In this document: positions 45,988 to 56,863 of the stretch, piece by piece
Position numbering within the stretch: the first letter of the stretch is position 1
Layout: the number at the start of each line of letters is the position of its first letter
Assembly: GCA_003599865.1 (NCBI GenBank)
Contig: QZKS01000098.1
Coordinates: forward strand, 22,958 to 86,957
Origin: Desulfobacteraceae bacterium
GTDB lineage: Bacteria; Desulfobacterota; Desulfobacteria; Desulfobacterales; SURF-7
Direction: 5' to 3'
Length of the DNA stretch: 64,000 nucleotides
Notes under the pieces: model-generated
The model's database searches: none
Seen by the model: only the letters and a program-made list of their open reading frames with translations
Told to the model about the DNA's origin: nothing
Position numbers and translations under genes: made by a program

Positions 45988-46055
45988 CTTTAAGCTTGGA
46001 TGAATTCATTATGGAATAATCAATTCTGGTTCAATTTATAACCAAGGAGAATCTA

Positions 46056-47135
46056 ATGACTGCGAGAAGATTGTTATTTGTTGTGTTGTTTTGCATTTTC
46101 AGCCTTGGAACTATTGTTTCGGCGGCAGAACAAAAATCTCCAATGGATGCATGGAAGCCTTCTTTTGATCCTTCCGGTGCAAAATATCGTTGTATTGTGT
46201 CCAATGTATCACATCCGGTAATCAAGGGAGTCTATGCAGGCATTGCCATGCGTGATGAACTTTGGAAACGGTCAAAAGGTCAAATTTACATTGACTACAA
46301 GCCGCTGTCACAGCTTGGCGGAGAAGTCGAAGTGCTGAACCAACTGCAGATGGGTGCCATTCAGGGAATGGGTGTCAGTTCCGTTGCCTCCACCAATTTA
46401 GGACCCCGTTTCGGCGTGGTAAACCTTCCGTATTTAATCGACTCATTTGACAAGCTGGATCAGTTTATTGCCAACAAAAAACTGTTCGATCATTTTTTAA
46501 TGGCAATGGATCACCAGGGAATTATGGGATTGGATATTACCGGTTACGGTAATTACGGATGGGCAACAACAGTTCCCGTAAAAACCATAGCCGATGCAAA
46601 ATCCGTAAAATTCCGGATTGCAGAAGCAGCCGTCAATCAATTGAACTATAAGCAATGGGGATTCAATCCGGTTGTCATGCCCTGGCCGGATGTTCCGGTA
46701 GCCCTGAAACAGGGAGTGATCACCGGCCTTGATCATACACCGACCGTCTGCAATATTACCAAAAAATTTGAAGTGGCCAAATATTTCACCGAGGTCAATT
46801 ATGCCCAGGGGCTGTTTATCTGGATTTTCAACAAAGCATGGTTTGAAAATCTTCCGGCCGATCTCCAGACAACATTCAAGGAAGTCGTTCATGATGTTTG
46901 TGCGCAGATCCGGGTAGAAAGCCGGCAGCAGGAGATCGAACAGATCAAAAACGCAAAGGAAAACGGAATTCAGTTTTTCACGCTTTCGGATAAAGAAACA
47001 GACCTTCTCAGGAAGCAGGGCAATGCAACCCATGAAATATATAGGGATGAGATCAATAAAAATTATCCCGACGATACCTATAAACCGGAAAACTACCTGA
47101 AAGAGGTTCAGACTTTTTTAGGATATCAGCTATAA
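46056..47135 (+). CDS. dctP: TRAP transporter substrate-binding protein (DctP family)
   Basis: Periplasmic solute receptor, 359 residues, with a Sec signal peptide (basic MTARR, hydrophobic core, cleavage probably after VSAAE-region alanines near residue 24). The mature part follows the DctP fold: the early GVYAGIAMRDELWKRSKGQI, then the conserved arginine region VKFRIAEAAVNQLNYKQWGFNPVVM, split by the hinge, and PWPDVPVALKQGVITGLDH. It delivers an organic anion, often a dicarboxylate or related acid, to the membrane subunits encoded next. The ligand cannot be read from the sequence. Confidence 0.92.
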   Translation: MTARRLLFVVLFCIFSLGTIVSAAEQKSPMDAWKPSFDPSGAKYRCIVSNVSHPVIKGVYAGIAMRDELWKRSKGQIYIDYKPLSQLGGEVEVLNQLQMGAIQGMGVSSVASTNLGPRFGVVNLPYLIDSFDKLDQFIANKKLFDHFLMAMDHQGIMGLDITGYGNYGWATTVPVKTIADAKSVKFRIAEAAVNQLNYKQWGFNPVVMPWPDVPVALKQGVITGLDHTPTVCNITKKFEVAKYFTEVNYAQGLFIWIFNKAWFENLPADLQTTFKEVVHDVCAQIRVESRQQEIEQIKNAKENGIQFFTLSDKETDLLRKQGNATHEIYRDEINKNYPDDTYKPENYLKEVQTFLGYQL

Positions 47136-47158
47136 CAAAAGAACCATGAATTGTTTTC

Positions 47159-47212
47159 GGGGGCTGCTTCCGATCTTTTTTTTGAAATCCGCCCCCTTTT
47201 TTCAAATCATCC
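47159..47212 (+). terminator. Possible attenuator between dctP and dctQ
   Basis: GGGGGC at 47159-47164 can pair with GCCCCC just before a T-run ending near 47212; the loop is long (over 30 bases), so the hairpin is weak. Placed between the receptor and the membrane subunits, it could let most transcripts end after dctP, giving the receptor in excess. Confidence 0.4.
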
Positions 47213-47224
47213 GGGATAATTCCA

Positions 47225-47740
47225 ATGTTGGGTAAAATTTTCAAAATAATGGACAGGATTCTGACTTTTTTTGAAGAATGGACACTGTTCCTGGCGGTAA
47301 TGAGTGTGCTGATATCCTTGTTCTGCAATGTCATATTGCGATACGGCTTTCATTATTCACTGGCATGGTCGGAGGAACTGGTTCGGAATGTGATCATTTA
47401 TACGACCCTGATCGGATGCAGTGTTGCCGTCAGAGATCGCTCCATGATTAAGATTGACGCTCTTGTGCAGCTTCTTCCCGGGCTAAAGATTCCGCTGAGT
47501 TTTTTCAGTTATATTGTTACGCTGATTTTTTCCGTAATGATGGTATATTATGGCCGGCAGATGGCGGTACTGCAAATGGTAACAAACCAGAAAACCATTA
47601 TCATGCAGATACCGCTTGTCTATCTGTATTCCATTTTGCCATTGATGGGGGTGTTAATGTTCATTCGCACCATCCAGGTGGCATATCAGGATATTCGGCA
47701 ACATTCCAAAAAAAACAGACATGAGGCGGAAGTTTCCTGA
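47225..47740 (+). CDS. dctQ: TRAP transporter small permease (DctQ family)
   Basis: A 171-residue inner-membrane protein with four predicted helices. The family motif is visible as YSLAWSEELVRNVIIYTTLIGCSVAVRDRS, here split: SLAWSEELVR near residue 43 and GCSVAVRDRSMIKID near 60. It pairs with the large subunit to form the Na+-driven TRAP permease. dctM starts 27 bases after its stop. Confidence 0.93.
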   Translation: MLGKIFKIMDRILTFFEEWTLFLAVMSVLISLFCNVILRYGFHYSLAWSEELVRNVIIYTTLIGCSVAVRDRSMIKIDALVQLLPGLKIPLSFFSYIVTLIFSVMMVYYGRQMAVLQMVTNQKTIIMQIPLVYLYSILPLMGVLMFIRTIQVAYQDIRQHSKKNRHEAEVS

Positions 47741-47767
47741 TTTCCCGGCCGAAAAGAGTTCATTGCT

Positions 47768-49063
47768 ATGGATTATAGTCATCTTATTATTCTTCTGATT
47801 CTTCTGGGAACAATGGCAGCCTATGTCCCGGTTTTTATGTGCCTGTTTTTTACTGCGGTATTGAGTTTTATTTTTTTCACTGATTTATCGCCCCTGTTTC
47901 TGGTTCAGACACTGTTACGCAGTCTTGACAATTTTGCTCTTGTCGTGGTGCTGTTTTTCATCCTTTGCGGCAATATCATGACGGCCGGGACTATCGTTGA
48001 AAAGCTGATCAAGGTTGCCAATTCGCTTGTCAGCTGGCTTCCCGGAGGATTGGGAATGGCCGGTGTCCTGGCATGCGGGCTGTTTGGCGCCATTTCAGGA
48101 TCTACGGTAGCAACGGTTGTCGCACTTGGCGGATTTATGATTCCGGCCTTACTGGATAACGGGTATGATGAAAAATATACCATCGGTCTGATGACAACCT
48201 CTCCGAATCTGGGTGTGATTATTCCCCCCAGTATCGGCATGATTTTGTACAGCATGATCAGCAATGTTTCACTGGAAGGGTTATTTTTAACCGGATTTCT
48301 GCCAGGCATCCTGATTATGGTGGGAGTATGTATATACACGTATTTTTTCTATCGAAAAGATGCGGTTATTGTTCGAAAACACATACCGTCTTTCCGGGAA
48401 ATCATCAGTGTCCTGAAAGAAGGTTTCTGGTCGCTGATGCTTCCGGTGATTATTTTCGGCGGGATCTTCTCCGGAATGTTTACGGCAAATGAAGCGGCAG
48501 TGGTGGCATGTGTATATGCCTTTATCGTTGAGCTGTTTATTCATAAGTCGATGAAAATTCGAGATGTGAAAAAGGTAACGGTGAGCTCTGCGGTAACATC
48601 CGCAACCCTTTTGATTATTGTTGCCGGTGCGACCTGTTTCGGAAGATTGCTGACGCTTGAAGATATTCCGGGTAAAATCACCGAGGCGGTATTGACAAGC
48701 ATCCAGTCTCCGCTTGTATTTCTGTTGGCCATCAACATACTGCTCCTGATTGTGGGCATGTTTATGGATATCATTTCAGCCACCCTGATTCTGGGACCGG
48801 TTTTTCTGCCCATGCTGGCGCCGTTTCATATCGATCCCATGCATTTTGGATTAATCCTGACGGTCAATCTCGCCATCGGTTACTGCACACCTCCGATGGG
48901 GGTCAGCCTGTATATCACAGGCGCGATGGCCAACCGGGATTTAATATATGTATCCAGGGCCGTATTGCCCTTTATCGCTATACAGATCGGAATTTTATTA
49001 CTAATGACATATCTCCCGTCGGCCGTGTTATGGCTGCCGAGAATGATGGGTTTTCATGGATAA
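47768..49063 (+). CDS. dctM: TRAP transporter large permease (DctM family)
   Basis: A 431-residue inner-membrane protein with about 12-13 hydrophobic segments, the ion-coupled transport subunit. Family motifs include FGAISGSTVATVVALGGFMIPALLDNGYD near residues 103-131 (two parts of a re-entrant region), PNLGVIIPPSIGMILY near 145 and, in the second half, the related NLAIGYCTPPMGVSLYI near 370. The last gene of the TRAP set; folD follows after 30 bases with its own AAAGGAG. Confidence 0.94.
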   Translation: MDYSHLIILLILLGTMAAYVPVFMCLFFTAVLSFIFFTDLSPLFLVQTLLRSLDNFALVVVLFFILCGNIMTAGTIVEKLIKVANSLVSWLPGGLGMAGVLACGLFGAISGSTVATVVALGGFMIPALLDNGYDEKYTIGLMTTSPNLGVIIPPSIGMILYSMISNVSLEGLFLTGFLPGILIMVGVCIYTYFFYRKDAVIVRKHIPSFREIISVLKEGFWSLMLPVIIFGGIFSGMFTANEAAVVACVYAFIVELFIHKSMKIRDVKKVTVSSAVTSATLLIIVAGATCFGRLLTLEDIPGKITEAVLTSIQSPLVFLLAINILLLIVGMFMDIISATLILGPVFLPMLAPFHIDPMHFGLILTVNLAIGYCTPPMGVSLYITGAMANRDLIYVSRAVLPFIAIQIGILLLMTYLPSAVLWLPRMMGFHG

Positions 49064-49093
49064 CGTTAACTTTTTTTTGAAAGGAGATTCACA

Positions 49094-50002
49094 ATGACCG
49101 CAAAACTGATATTGGGTACTGAAATTCGGGAGGAAATCCTGGAAGAGATTACCGCTGAAGTAGCGCAGATAAAGAAAAAATATGGAAAAGTCCCGGGACT
49201 GGTCACCATTCTTGTCGGTGAAAACCCCGCGTCCATTTCTTATGTTACGCTTAAAATCAAAACCGCTCACCGGGTCGGATTCAATGAGATCCAGGACACA
49301 CAACCGATTGATATTTCAGAGGCCGACCTTCTCGCCCTGATCAATAAGTATAACAAAGACGATTCCATTAACGGAATTCTGGTTCAATTGCCGCTGCCCA
49401 AACATATTGATGAAAAAAAAGTGCTCAATGCCATTGATCCGGATAAGGACGTGGATGGTTTTCATCCGGTAAATGTCGGACGTCTGATGATCGGCGGCAA
49501 TGAGGTGAAGTTTCCGCCATGCACTCCCGCCGGTATCCAGGAAATGATCGTAAGGGCCGGCGTTGAAACAAAAGGTGCCGAAGTTGTCGTGGTCGGTCGA
49601 TCCAATATTGTCGGCAAACCGATTGCAAACATGATGCTCCAGAAAGGGAAGGGGGCGAATGCAACCGTAACAATTGTACATACAGGCACAAAGGATCTTG
49701 CGTTCCATTGCAAACGTGCGGATATTTTGATCGTTGCAGCAGGTGTTCCGGATCTTGTAAAGCCGGAATGGATCAAGCCCGGTGCATGCGTCATTGACGT
49801 AGGCGTCAATCGTGTGGGAGAAAAAATAAGTGAAAAAACCGGCAAGAAGATTGCCATCCTGAAAGGTGATGTGGATTTTGAAGCTGCCAAAGAGATCGCG
49901 GGATCGATCACTCCGGTTCCAGGCGGTGTCGGCCCGATGACCATTACCATGCTGATGCTGAATACATTGAAATCTCTCAAATTCAAACTGGGAATCAATT
50001 AA
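49094..50002 (+). CDS. folD: Bifunctional methylenetetrahydrofolate dehydrogenase/cyclohydrolase
   Basis: Cytoplasmic enzyme converting 5,10-methylene-THF to 10-formyl-THF via the methenyl form; in anaerobes using the Wood-Ljungdahl pathway it works in the one-carbon route. The 302-residue protein has the active-site SYVTLKIKTA (Tyr and Lys) near residue 55, GILVQLPLP near 96, DKDVDGFHPVN near 119 and the cofactor loop VVGRSNIVGKP near 165, ending with TPVPGGVGPMTITML. It is downstream of the TRAP genes and ends at a clear terminator. Confidence 0.95.
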   Translation: MTAKLILGTEIREEILEEITAEVAQIKKKYGKVPGLVTILVGENPASISYVTLKIKTAHRVGFNEIQDTQPIDISEADLLALINKYNKDDSINGILVQLPLPKHIDEKKVLNAIDPDKDVDGFHPVNVGRLMIGGNEVKFPPCTPAGIQEMIVRAGVETKGAEVVVVGRSNIVGKPIANMMLQKGKGANATVTIVHTGTKDLAFHCKRADILIVAAGVPDLVKPEWIKPGACVIDVGVNRVGEKISEKTGKKIAILKGDVDFEAAKEIAGSITPVPGGVGPMTITMLMLNTLKSLKFKLGIN

Positions 50003-50037
50003 TCGATACCATTTTTGATCTTTCATGTGGTTTCCCC

Positions 50038-50070
50038 AAAAAAGGGGATGGAATCCTTCCGTCCCCTTTT
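50038..50070 (+). terminator. Intrinsic terminator after folD
   Basis: AAAAGGGGATGG pairs with CCGTCCCCTTTT (one G-T pair) around a 7-base loop, and the 3' arm ends in a short T-run. It lies 36 bases after the folD stop and would work in both directions. Confidence 0.8.
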
Positions 50071-50173
50071 CACAACTGCTTCACCCGAACGCATATCCTG
50101 CTCAAAATGACGGATTTTTTCTGAAACAGATTGTTCCATGATCACCCAAAATACGATTGTGAGGATGCAGTCC

Positions 50174-50202
50174 TTGACAGAACGAGGCAATTCGTGTTAA
50201 AA
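50174..50202 (+). promoter_or_regulatory. Possible promoter upstream of the M23 peptidase gene
   Basis: TTGACA at 50174-50179 and, 17 bases on, TTAAAA at 50197-50202, a weak -10. It is the best match in the 294-base gap between folD and the peptidase gene; nothing else apart from the folD terminator was seen in that gap. Confidence 0.4.
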
Positions 50203-50296
50203 AACAAAACATTCAACACACTTTCAAAACAAAATGATCCGGTTGCCACAATAACTCAGCTCAAACACCAGTAACGGATACTGTATTATATTGATC

Positions 50297-51223
50297 ATGA
50301 CCAAAAAAATAACCTTTATTATTGCCAGCAATACAGGGGCCTCGGTCAAAAGAGCGACCGTTTCCACTTTTAAATTAGGGTTGCTCATCAGCCTGCTTGC
50401 ATGTGGCTTTCTTTTCTCAGGGGTTCTGGTTTTTGATTATTTCCAATTGAAAAAATCCGCATTTGAAACAGATGAATTCCTCCAGACCATTACCGATCAA
50501 GATACGGAAATTCAAAACCAGCGGAAACAGATACAACTCTATGCAAACGAAATCAATCTGTTGAAATCCAAACTGGTGGACCTCAATAACTTTGAACGAA
50601 AAATCAGAATTATTGCCAATATTGAAAATACCATCGATCAGAGCAGTATTTTTGGCGTAGGTGGTTCGGCTCCTGAAGATCTGGATATTAATATTTCCCT
50701 TGAACAGAAACATGGCAGTTTATTGCGGGAAATGCATGAACAGGTCACACAATTCAAAGCGATTTCCACAAAACAGAAAACAGGTTTTCAGTCGTTATTG
50801 ACACATCTTGATAAACAGAAAAATCTGCTCGCATCCACTCCTGCCGTCACGCCGACAAGAGGATGGGTGACATCCAGATTCGGCTATCGAAAATCACCCT
50901 TCACCGGCCTGAAGGAGTTTCATAAAGGTCTTGATATTGCAGCCAAAACAGGCACACCGGTGATTGCAACTGCAGATGGTGTAGTGGCCTTTTCGGGAAC
51001 AAAAGGGTTAATGGGAAAAATCATTACCGTTGATCATGGACATGGCATGGTTACCCGTTATGCCCATCTTAACCATCAAATAAAAAATCAGGGTGATATC
51101 GTAAGGCGCGGGGATGTGATCGGCGAGGTCGGCAATACCGGAAGAAGCACCGGACCGCATCTGCACTATGATGTCAGGCTGCATGGTATTTCCGTGAATC
51201 CGGAAAAATATATTCTCGATTAA
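50297..51223 (+). CDS. Membrane-anchored M23-family peptidase
   Basis: A 308-residue cell-envelope protein: an N-terminal membrane helix (about residues 27-48), a coiled-coil region (about 55-115 and 135-175), and a C-terminal M23/LytM domain. The zinc-site motifs are complete: FHKGLDIAA (His-x3-Asp) near 212 and GPHLHYDVRLHG (HxH) near 287, with the intermediate HGHGMVTRYAHL. It probably cleaves peptidoglycan cross-links or, if used as a scaffold, guides wall remodelling. The ATG at 50297 is preferred over an in-frame TTG at 50291. It precedes secA by 262 bases. Confidence 0.92.
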   Translation: MTKKITFIIASNTGASVKRATVSTFKLGLLISLLACGFLFSGVLVFDYFQLKKSAFETDEFLQTITDQDTEIQNQRKQIQLYANEINLLKSKLVDLNNFERKIRIIANIENTIDQSSIFGVGGSAPEDLDINISLEQKHGSLLREMHEQVTQFKAISTKQKTGFQSLLTHLDKQKNLLASTPAVTPTRGWVTSRFGYRKSPFTGLKEFHKGLDIAAKTGTPVIATADGVVAFSGTKGLMGKIITVDHGHGMVTRYAHLNHQIKNQGDIVRRGDVIGEVGNTGRSTGPHLHYDVRLHGISVNPEKYILD

Positions 51224-51485
51224 TCCAACTCGGCCCACCCCCGGAAAACATTATTCCATTCATGATGATCAAATCCGCCGTATTTTCCGACTGCACTCTT
51301 CACATACCGTCCAACCTCAATCATTTTTGTAATTTGCCATTTATTTTTGATGAATTTTCTTTTGCCGCATGATCAAGTATGATAATGCAGTTTGCGAAAG
51401 TTCCGGGTTATGGGAAAAAACTGAAGAATCACCTCTGTTATCTTTCCGATAAGCAGACAATGCATAAATAAGGAACATTATATAT

Positions 51486-54008
51486 ATGATTTCGATGATA
51501 CTGACGAAGATTTTTGGAAGCAAAAATGATCGGGTTCTCAAAAAATTTTCTCCCATCATTGATTTGATCAATCAAAGGGAGTCCGTTGTCGCCAAAATGA
51601 GCGACAAGGATTTGCAGGATCAGACACCTTTGTTCAAGCAGCGGCTGAAAGAGGGGGCTACCCTGGATGATATACTCCCTGATGCGTTCGCTGTTGTGAG
51701 AGAAGCGGCAAAACGGGTTCTGAAGATGCGGCATTTTGACTGCCAGCTCATTGGAGGGATTGTTCTGCATCAGGGTAAAATCGCGGAAATGAAAACCGGT
51801 GAAGGAAAAACACTGGTTGCGACCCTTCCTGCATATCTGAATGCTTTAAGCGGCAGAGGGGTTCATGTCATTACCGTCAATGATTATTTGGCGAAACGTG
51901 ACTCCGAATGGATGGGACGTGTTTATACCTTCCTGGGATTGTCCTGCGGCACCATTCTTCATGATCTGAACGACCGGGAACGACAGGCTGCATACGGAGC
52001 GGACATCACATATGGTACCAATAACGAATTCGGCTTCGATTATCTTCGGGATAATATGAAATTCGATAAAGCCTCTCTGGTGCAGGGAGACTTGGCATTT
52101 GCCATTGTAGATGAGGTCGACAGCATCCTGATTGATGAGGCCAGAACACCCCTGATCATTTCCGGCCCGGCGGAAAAATCAACGAGTCTTTATTATCAGG
52201 TCAACAGCATCATACCCTCCTTTGCAAAGGATGTTGATTACACCATTGATGAAAAAGCCAGATCCGCGGTACTTACCGAAGAAGGGGTTGCAAAAGCCGA
52301 AAAAAAACTACAGGTTTCCAATCTGTATGATCCCAAGCACATTGAGCTGCTTCATCATACCAACCAGGCCTTAAGGGCCCATACCCTGTTCAAGAAGGAT
52401 GTGGATTATATCGTCAAAAACGGGGAAGTCATCATCGTCGATGAGTTTACCGGTCGTCTGATGCCTGGAAGAAGATACAGCGAGGGGCTTCACCAGGCGC
52501 TGGAAGCCAAGGAAAATGTAAAAATTGAAAATGAAAACCAGACACTTGCGACCATAACTTTTCAGAATTACTTCCGGATGTATGAGAAACTGTCCGGCAT
52601 GACCGGCACCGCGGATACCGAGGCGGCTGAATTCAAAAAAATATACAATCTGGACGTGGTCATCGTTCCGACCAATCAGCCGATGATCCGCATAGATTTT
52701 CCGGATGTGATCTACAAAACCAAAAGAGAAAAATATGAAGCGGTTCTGGACGAAATTGTCGAGCTTCATAAAAAAGGCCAGCCGGTTCTGGTGGGAACCA
52801 TCTCCATTGATATCTCTGAAAGCCTGAGTGAAAAATTAAAGAAAAGAGGAATCAAACATTCTGTTTTGAATGCCAAGCATCACAGCCAGGAAGCGGAAAT
52901 CGTTTCACTTGCCGGTCAAAAAGGGGCCGTAACCATATCGACCAACATGGCAGGGCGCGGAACCGATATTGTGCTGGGAGAAGGTGTGACCGACCTTGGC
53001 GGGCTTCATATCCTCGGAACCGGCAGGCATGAAAGCCGGCGGATTGACAACCAGCTTCGCGGCCGTTCCGGCAGGCAGGGCGATCCCGGTTCATCCCGTT
53101 TTTTTCTTTCCCTTGAAGACGATCTGCTGCGGATTTTCGGGGGAGAGCGCATATCCAATATCATGGAGCGTCTTGGAATGGAAGATGGCGAGCCGATTGA
53201 ACACAAGCTCATCAGCCGGGCCATTGAAAATGCCCAGGCAAAGGTGGAAGGTCACAACTTTGATATCCGTAAACAACTGATCGAATATGACGACGTCATG
53301 AATCAGCAGCGAGAAGTCATTTATCGCCAGAGACGGGAAGCCTTAAGCGGTGAGAATTTAAAGCCGGTTTTTGAGGATATTATCGAAGAGCAGGCTGAAA
53401 TGATCGCCGATCGTTTTGCAGACGGCAAATCAGTACCCGAGGAATGGGATCTCAAAGCGATCAATGATGCAATATACCAGCAGTTCAATTTTCGAATTGA
53501 TTTTCAAAAGGATCGTTTGGGGGAGATGACAAACGAGGATCTTGCGAAAATGATATTTGACAATGCCATGAGCAGATATAATGAAAAAGAGGCGGTGGTC
53601 GGGGAAGAGGATTTCAGACAGATGGAACGGTTTTTCATGCTCCAGACGGTTGATAACCTTTGGAAAGAGCACCTTCTTTCCATGGATCACCTGAAAGAGG
53701 GAATCGGCCTTCGCGGATATGCCCAGCAAAATCCCCTGATTGTCTATAAAAGAGAAGGATTTGACATGTTTAACAACATGATTGCCAGGGTAAAAGAAGA
53801 AACCCTGAAAATCATGTTTCGGATTCAGATTGTGAGTGCTGAAAAGCTGGATAACATGCGGGAAACCAAAGCGGAAAATCTGGTTTTTTCCCATGGGGAA
53901 GAGCCGCAGAAGAAAGCCCCGATAAAACGGGACGGTGAAAAAGTCGGCCGCAATTCGCCATGCCCGTGCGGAAGCGGGAAAAAATATAAAAAATGCTGCG
54001 GAAGTTAA
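51486..54008 (+). CDS. secA: Protein translocase ATPase SecA
   Basis: Motor of Sec-dependent export, 840 residues. Features in order: Walker [14 protein letters not shown] near 100, FDYLRDNM near 185, Walker B region [19 protein letters not shown] near 209, the preprotein-binding domain, [15 protein letters not shown] near 485 and [22 protein letters not shown] near 520 (helicase motif VI region), and the C-terminal zinc motif [14 protein letters not shown] at the very end, which binds SecB and ribosomes. The start has AAGGAAC upstream; MILTKIFGS at 51495 is an alternative. Confidence 0.98.
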   Translation: MISMILTKIFGSKNDRVLKKFSPIIDLINQRESVVAKMSDKDLQDQTPLFKQRLKEGATLDDILPDAFAVVREAAKRVLKMRHFDCQLIGGIVLHQGKIAEMKTGEGKTLVATLPAYLNALSGRGVHVITVNDYLAKRDSEWMGRVYTFLGLSCGTILHDLNDRERQAAYGADITYGTNNEFGFDYLRDNMKFDKASLVQGDLAFAIVDEVDSILIDEARTPLIISGPAEKSTSLYYQVNSIIPSFAKDVDYTIDEKARSAVLTEEGVAKAEKKLQVSNLYDPKHIELLHHTNQALRAHTLFKKDVDYIVKNGEVIIVDEFTGRLMPGRRYSEGLHQALEAKENVKIENENQTLATITFQNYFRMYEKLSGMTGTADTEAAEFKKIYNLDVVIVPTNQPMIRIDFPDVIYKTKREKYEAVLDEIVELHKKGQPVLVGTISIDISESLSEKLKKRGIKHSVLNAKHHSQEAEIVSLAGQKGAVTISTNMAGRGTDIVLGEGVTDLGGLHILGTGRHESRRIDNQLRGRSGRQGDPGSSRFFLSLEDDLLRIFGGERISNIMERLGMEDGEPIEHKLISRAIENAQAKVEGHNFDIRKQLIEYDDVMNQQREVIYRQRREALSGENLKPVFEDIIEEQAEMIADRFADGKSVPEEWDLKAINDAIYQQFNFRIDFQKDRLGEMTNEDLAKMIFDNAMSRYNEKEAVVGEEDFRQMERFFMLQTVDNLWKEHLLSMDHLKEGIGLRGYAQQNPLIVYKREGFDMFNNMIARVKEETLKIMFRIQIVSAEKLDNMRETKAENLVFSHGEEPQKKAPIKRDGEKVGRNSPCPCGSGKKYKKCCGS

Positions 54009-54289
54009 GGATTGATGAGCCCGGAACATCGGCTTCGGGTTCATGCTGCATCAGGGAATGAAAGCTCATTGGTTTTTTTCTATCTTGATTTTTCCTGTCA
54101 TAAACCTTACTATTTGGTACAAACAATGAATCGGAATTTTACTATTGAACCGCGTCTTCATTCTTTCAAGTTCTGCCCGGGAGTCGGATTCAGTGTGATC
54201 AAACAATAACAGAGTCGTGAAACAGATTATGGTTTTATGGAAAATCTGTGTGAAAACCTTCAATTTCCGTTTATATTGGAGGTGGAAGC

Positions 54290-54604
54290 ATGAGTAGGCA
54301 GGATACCGGTTCACAAACCGGAATATCCATTGAAACGCGAAAAAAAGTTGCAGAACCGCCCCTTTACCGCGTCTTATTGCACAATGATGATTATACGTCC
54401 ATGGATTTTGTGGTGGATATTCTGGTGATGGTGTTTCGGAAAACACAAGGAGAGGCAACCCGGATCATGATGAATGTCCACCAGAATGGAATCGGAATTT
54501 GTGGTGTATATCCCTATGAAGTCGCCGAAACAAAAATAGAGACCGTACATTCATTGGCTGCTGAAAATGGTTATCCTTTAAAATGCACCATGGAAAAGGA
54601 ATAA
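54290..54604 (+). CDS. clpS: ATP-dependent Clp protease adaptor ClpS
   Basis: N-degron recognition adaptor, 104 residues: a flexible N-terminal 25 residues needed to load ClpA, then the ClpS core. The binding-pocket residues are in LLHNDDYTSMDFVV near residue 30 (Asn and Asp) and MNVHQNGIG near 62 (His), matching the E. coli residues that hold the N-terminal amine and hydrophobic side chain. GGAGGTGGA precedes the ATG. It is separated from clpA by three bases, so both are translated together. A 280-base gap upstream shows no clear promoter. Confidence 0.96.
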   Translation: MSRQDTGSQTGISIETRKKVAEPPLYRVLLHNDDYTSMDFVVDILVMVFRKTQGEATRIMMNVHQNGIGICGVYPYEVAETKIETVHSLAAENGYPLKCTMEKE

Positions 54605-54607
54605 TAT

Positions 54608-56851
54608 ATGATTAGCAAAGAACTCAGTGCTGCATTAGGGTTCGCTGTCCGCGAGGCAAAAAAAAGAAGGCATGAATACGTATGTCTGGAACATGTTCTA
54701 TTTGCGGTAATCCATGACACAAGAGGAGTTGAGATCATTGAAAATTGTGGCGGAAACCCGGAAAACCTGAAAAACAATCTGGACAGGTTTCTGAATGAAC
54801 AGATAGAAAGCGTGCCGGAAGACGGTGAATATGTCCTTCAGCAAACCATTGGTTTCCAGAGGGTTATTCAACGAGCAGTCAATCATGCCCGTTCTGCGGA
54901 GAAACCGACCGTTTCCCTGGGTGATATCATTGCCTCCATTTTTCAGGAAAAAGATTCCCACGCAGCCTATTTCCTCCAGTCCGAAGGCCTTACAAGGCTG
55001 GATATCCTCCGCTATATTTCACATCAGGGTGCTGAATTGCCGGATGATCCTGTCGAGTTGAAGCCATTGGAAAGGCAGGACGAAAAAGACGATAAAAAGA
55101 AAAAAACAGACCCCTTGGATCTGTTTACCACGGATCTGGTTGAGCAGGCCAGGCTCGGTAAGCTGGATCCATTGATCGGGCGGCAGGCGGAACTGGAACG
55201 CACGGTTCAGGTGCTCTGCCGGAGGAGAAAGCACAATCCGGTTTTTGTCGGCGAGCCCGGTGTCGGTAAAACCGCAATGGCCGAAGGACTTGCCTTGCGA
55301 ATCGTTTCCGGGGATGTGCCGGAGCTTTTGAAAAATACCAGAATTTATGCGCTGGACCTGGGCGGCATTCTGGCAGGAACAAAGTTCCGGGGGGATTTTG
55401 AGCAGCGATTGAAAAAAATTATCTCTGCACTGAAAAAAAAGGAAGACGCCATTCTGTTTATTGATGAAATCCATACCATTGTGGGCGCCGGTGCCACCAG
55501 CAGCGGGTCCATGGATGCTTCCAATATCCTGAAGCCCGTTCTCACATCCGGTGAGCTTCGCTGCATTGGCTCCAGCACCTATGAGGAATACAACTCCCAT
55601 TTTGAAAAAGACAGGGCGCTGTCCAGAAGGTTTGAAAAGATCGAAATCGCGGAGCCGGACATTCCGGAAACGGTCAAGATTCTAAAGGGTTTGAAATCAC
55701 GATACGAGGAGCATCACAACATTCTATACACGGAAAAAGCCCTGAAGGCCGCAGCGGAATTATCCGCCAAATATCTCAATGACCGGTATCTGCCGGACAA
55801 GGCAATCGACGTGATCGATGAGGCCGGTTCCTATGTCCGATTGAAGGGTTCCTCCCAGAGAACCAAAATCCATGAGTCCGATATTGAAAAAATCGTTGCC
55901 AAGATGGCCCGTATTCCTACCCAGAGCATTTCCACCAATGACCGGTCCAAGCTTGAATTCCTGGATGAAAAGGTACGTGAAAAAGTGTACGGACAGGATT
56001 CCGCCATTACGTCGCTGGTGACATCCATTAAACGCTCCAGGGCCGGGTTGGGACTGCCGGAAAAACCCATCGGATCTTTTTTGTTCACCGGTCCGACCGG
56101 CGTTGGAAAAACGGAAGTCTCCAAGCAGATCGCACAGGCACTGGGCGTTCAGTTTCTGCGCTTTGACATGAGTGAGTATATGGAAAAACATGCGGTGGCC
56201 AGACTCATCGGCGCGCCACCGGGATATATCGGATTTGACCAGGCAGGCCTCTTGACCGACGGCATCCGGAAACATCCGTATAGCGTCCTCCTCCTGGATG
56301 AGATTGAAAAGGCTCACCCGGATCTCTACAATATCCTTCTGCAGATCATGGATCATGCAACCCTTACCGACAATAACGGCAAGAAAGCCGATTTCCGGAA
56401 TGTCATCCTGATCATGACCTCCAATGCCGGCAGCCGGGAAATGAGTGCGAACGCCATCGGTTTCGGAAACCTCCGCGGAGATAAGGAAAGTAAGGGGAAA
56501 AAGGCGATCGAGAGATTTTTCAGCCCGGAGTTCCGGAACCGGCTGGATGCGATCATCAATTTTAACCCATTGACTCAGGCTATTATGGAAAAGGTTGTGG
56601 ACAAGTTTATTTCCGAATTGAAAGAACAGCTTTCCGTGAAAAAAATTCAGCTCACGCTTTCCGAATCCGCCCGGGCCTGGCTCGCCAAAAAGGGTTTTAA
56701 TCCGGATTACGGGGCAAGACCTCTTGCCAGGCTGATCCAGGTCGAGATCAAGGATAAGCTGTCTGACGAGATTCTGTTCGGAAAACTGGAAAAAGGAGGG
56801 CGGGTTTCCATTGACCTGGATAGGGAAAACCTGGTGTTCTCCTATGCATGA
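54608..56851 (+). CDS. clpA: ATP-dependent Clp protease ATP-binding subunit ClpA
   Basis: AAA+ unfoldase that feeds ClpP, 747 residues. It has the Clp N domain (about 1-145), D1 ATPase with [13 protein letters not shown] near 216 and [12 protein letters not shown] near 285, no long ClpB-type middle coiled coil, and D2 ATPase with [13 protein letters not shown] near 496 and [11 protein letters not shown] near 562. ClpP is not encoded in the window. Position between clpS and aat makes a compact N-degron unit. Confidence 0.97.
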   Translation: MISKELSAALGFAVREAKKRRHEYVCLEHVLFAVIHDTRGVEIIENCGGNPENLKNNLDRFLNEQIESVPEDGEYVLQQTIGFQRVIQRAVNHARSAEKPTVSLGDIIASIFQEKDSHAAYFLQSEGLTRLDILRYISHQGAELPDDPVELKPLERQDEKDDKKKKTDPLDLFTTDLVEQARLGKLDPLIGRQAELERTVQVLCRRRKHNPVFVGEPGVGKTAMAEGLALRIVSGDVPELLKNTRIYALDLGGILAGTKFRGDFEQRLKKIISALKKKEDAILFIDEIHTIVGAGATSSGSMDASNILKPVLTSGELRCIGSSTYEEYNSHFEKDRALSRRFEKIEIAEPDIPETVKILKGLKSRYEEHHNILYTEKALKAAAELSAKYLNDRYLPDKAIDVIDEAGSYVRLKGSSQRTKIHESDIEKIVAKMARIPTQSISTNDRSKLEFLDEKVREKVYGQDSAITSLVTSIKRSRAGLGLPEKPIGSFLFTGPTGVGKTEVSKQIAQALGVQFLRFDMSEYMEKHAVARLIGAPPGYIGFDQAGLLTDGIRKHPYSVLLLDEIEKAHPDLYNILLQIMDHATLTDNNGKKADFRNVILIMTSNAGSREMSANAIGFGNLRGDKESKGKKAIERFFSPEFRNRLDAIINFNPLTQAIMEKVVDKFISELKEQLSVKKIQLTLSESARAWLAKKGFNPDYGARPLARLIQVEIKDKLSDEILFGKLEKGGRVSIDLDRENLVFSYA

Positions 56852-56863
56852 TTTTTTGTTTTC

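Noticed and set aside
51341..51571. Minus-strand membrane-like frame at the secA 5' end
   Set aside because: It overlaps the secA start and leader and lacks a ribosome site; its hydrophobicity comes from AT-rich sequence.
54009..54060. Terminator after secA
   Set aside because: A CCCG/CGGG hairpin is possible just after the stop, but no T-run follows at the right distance.
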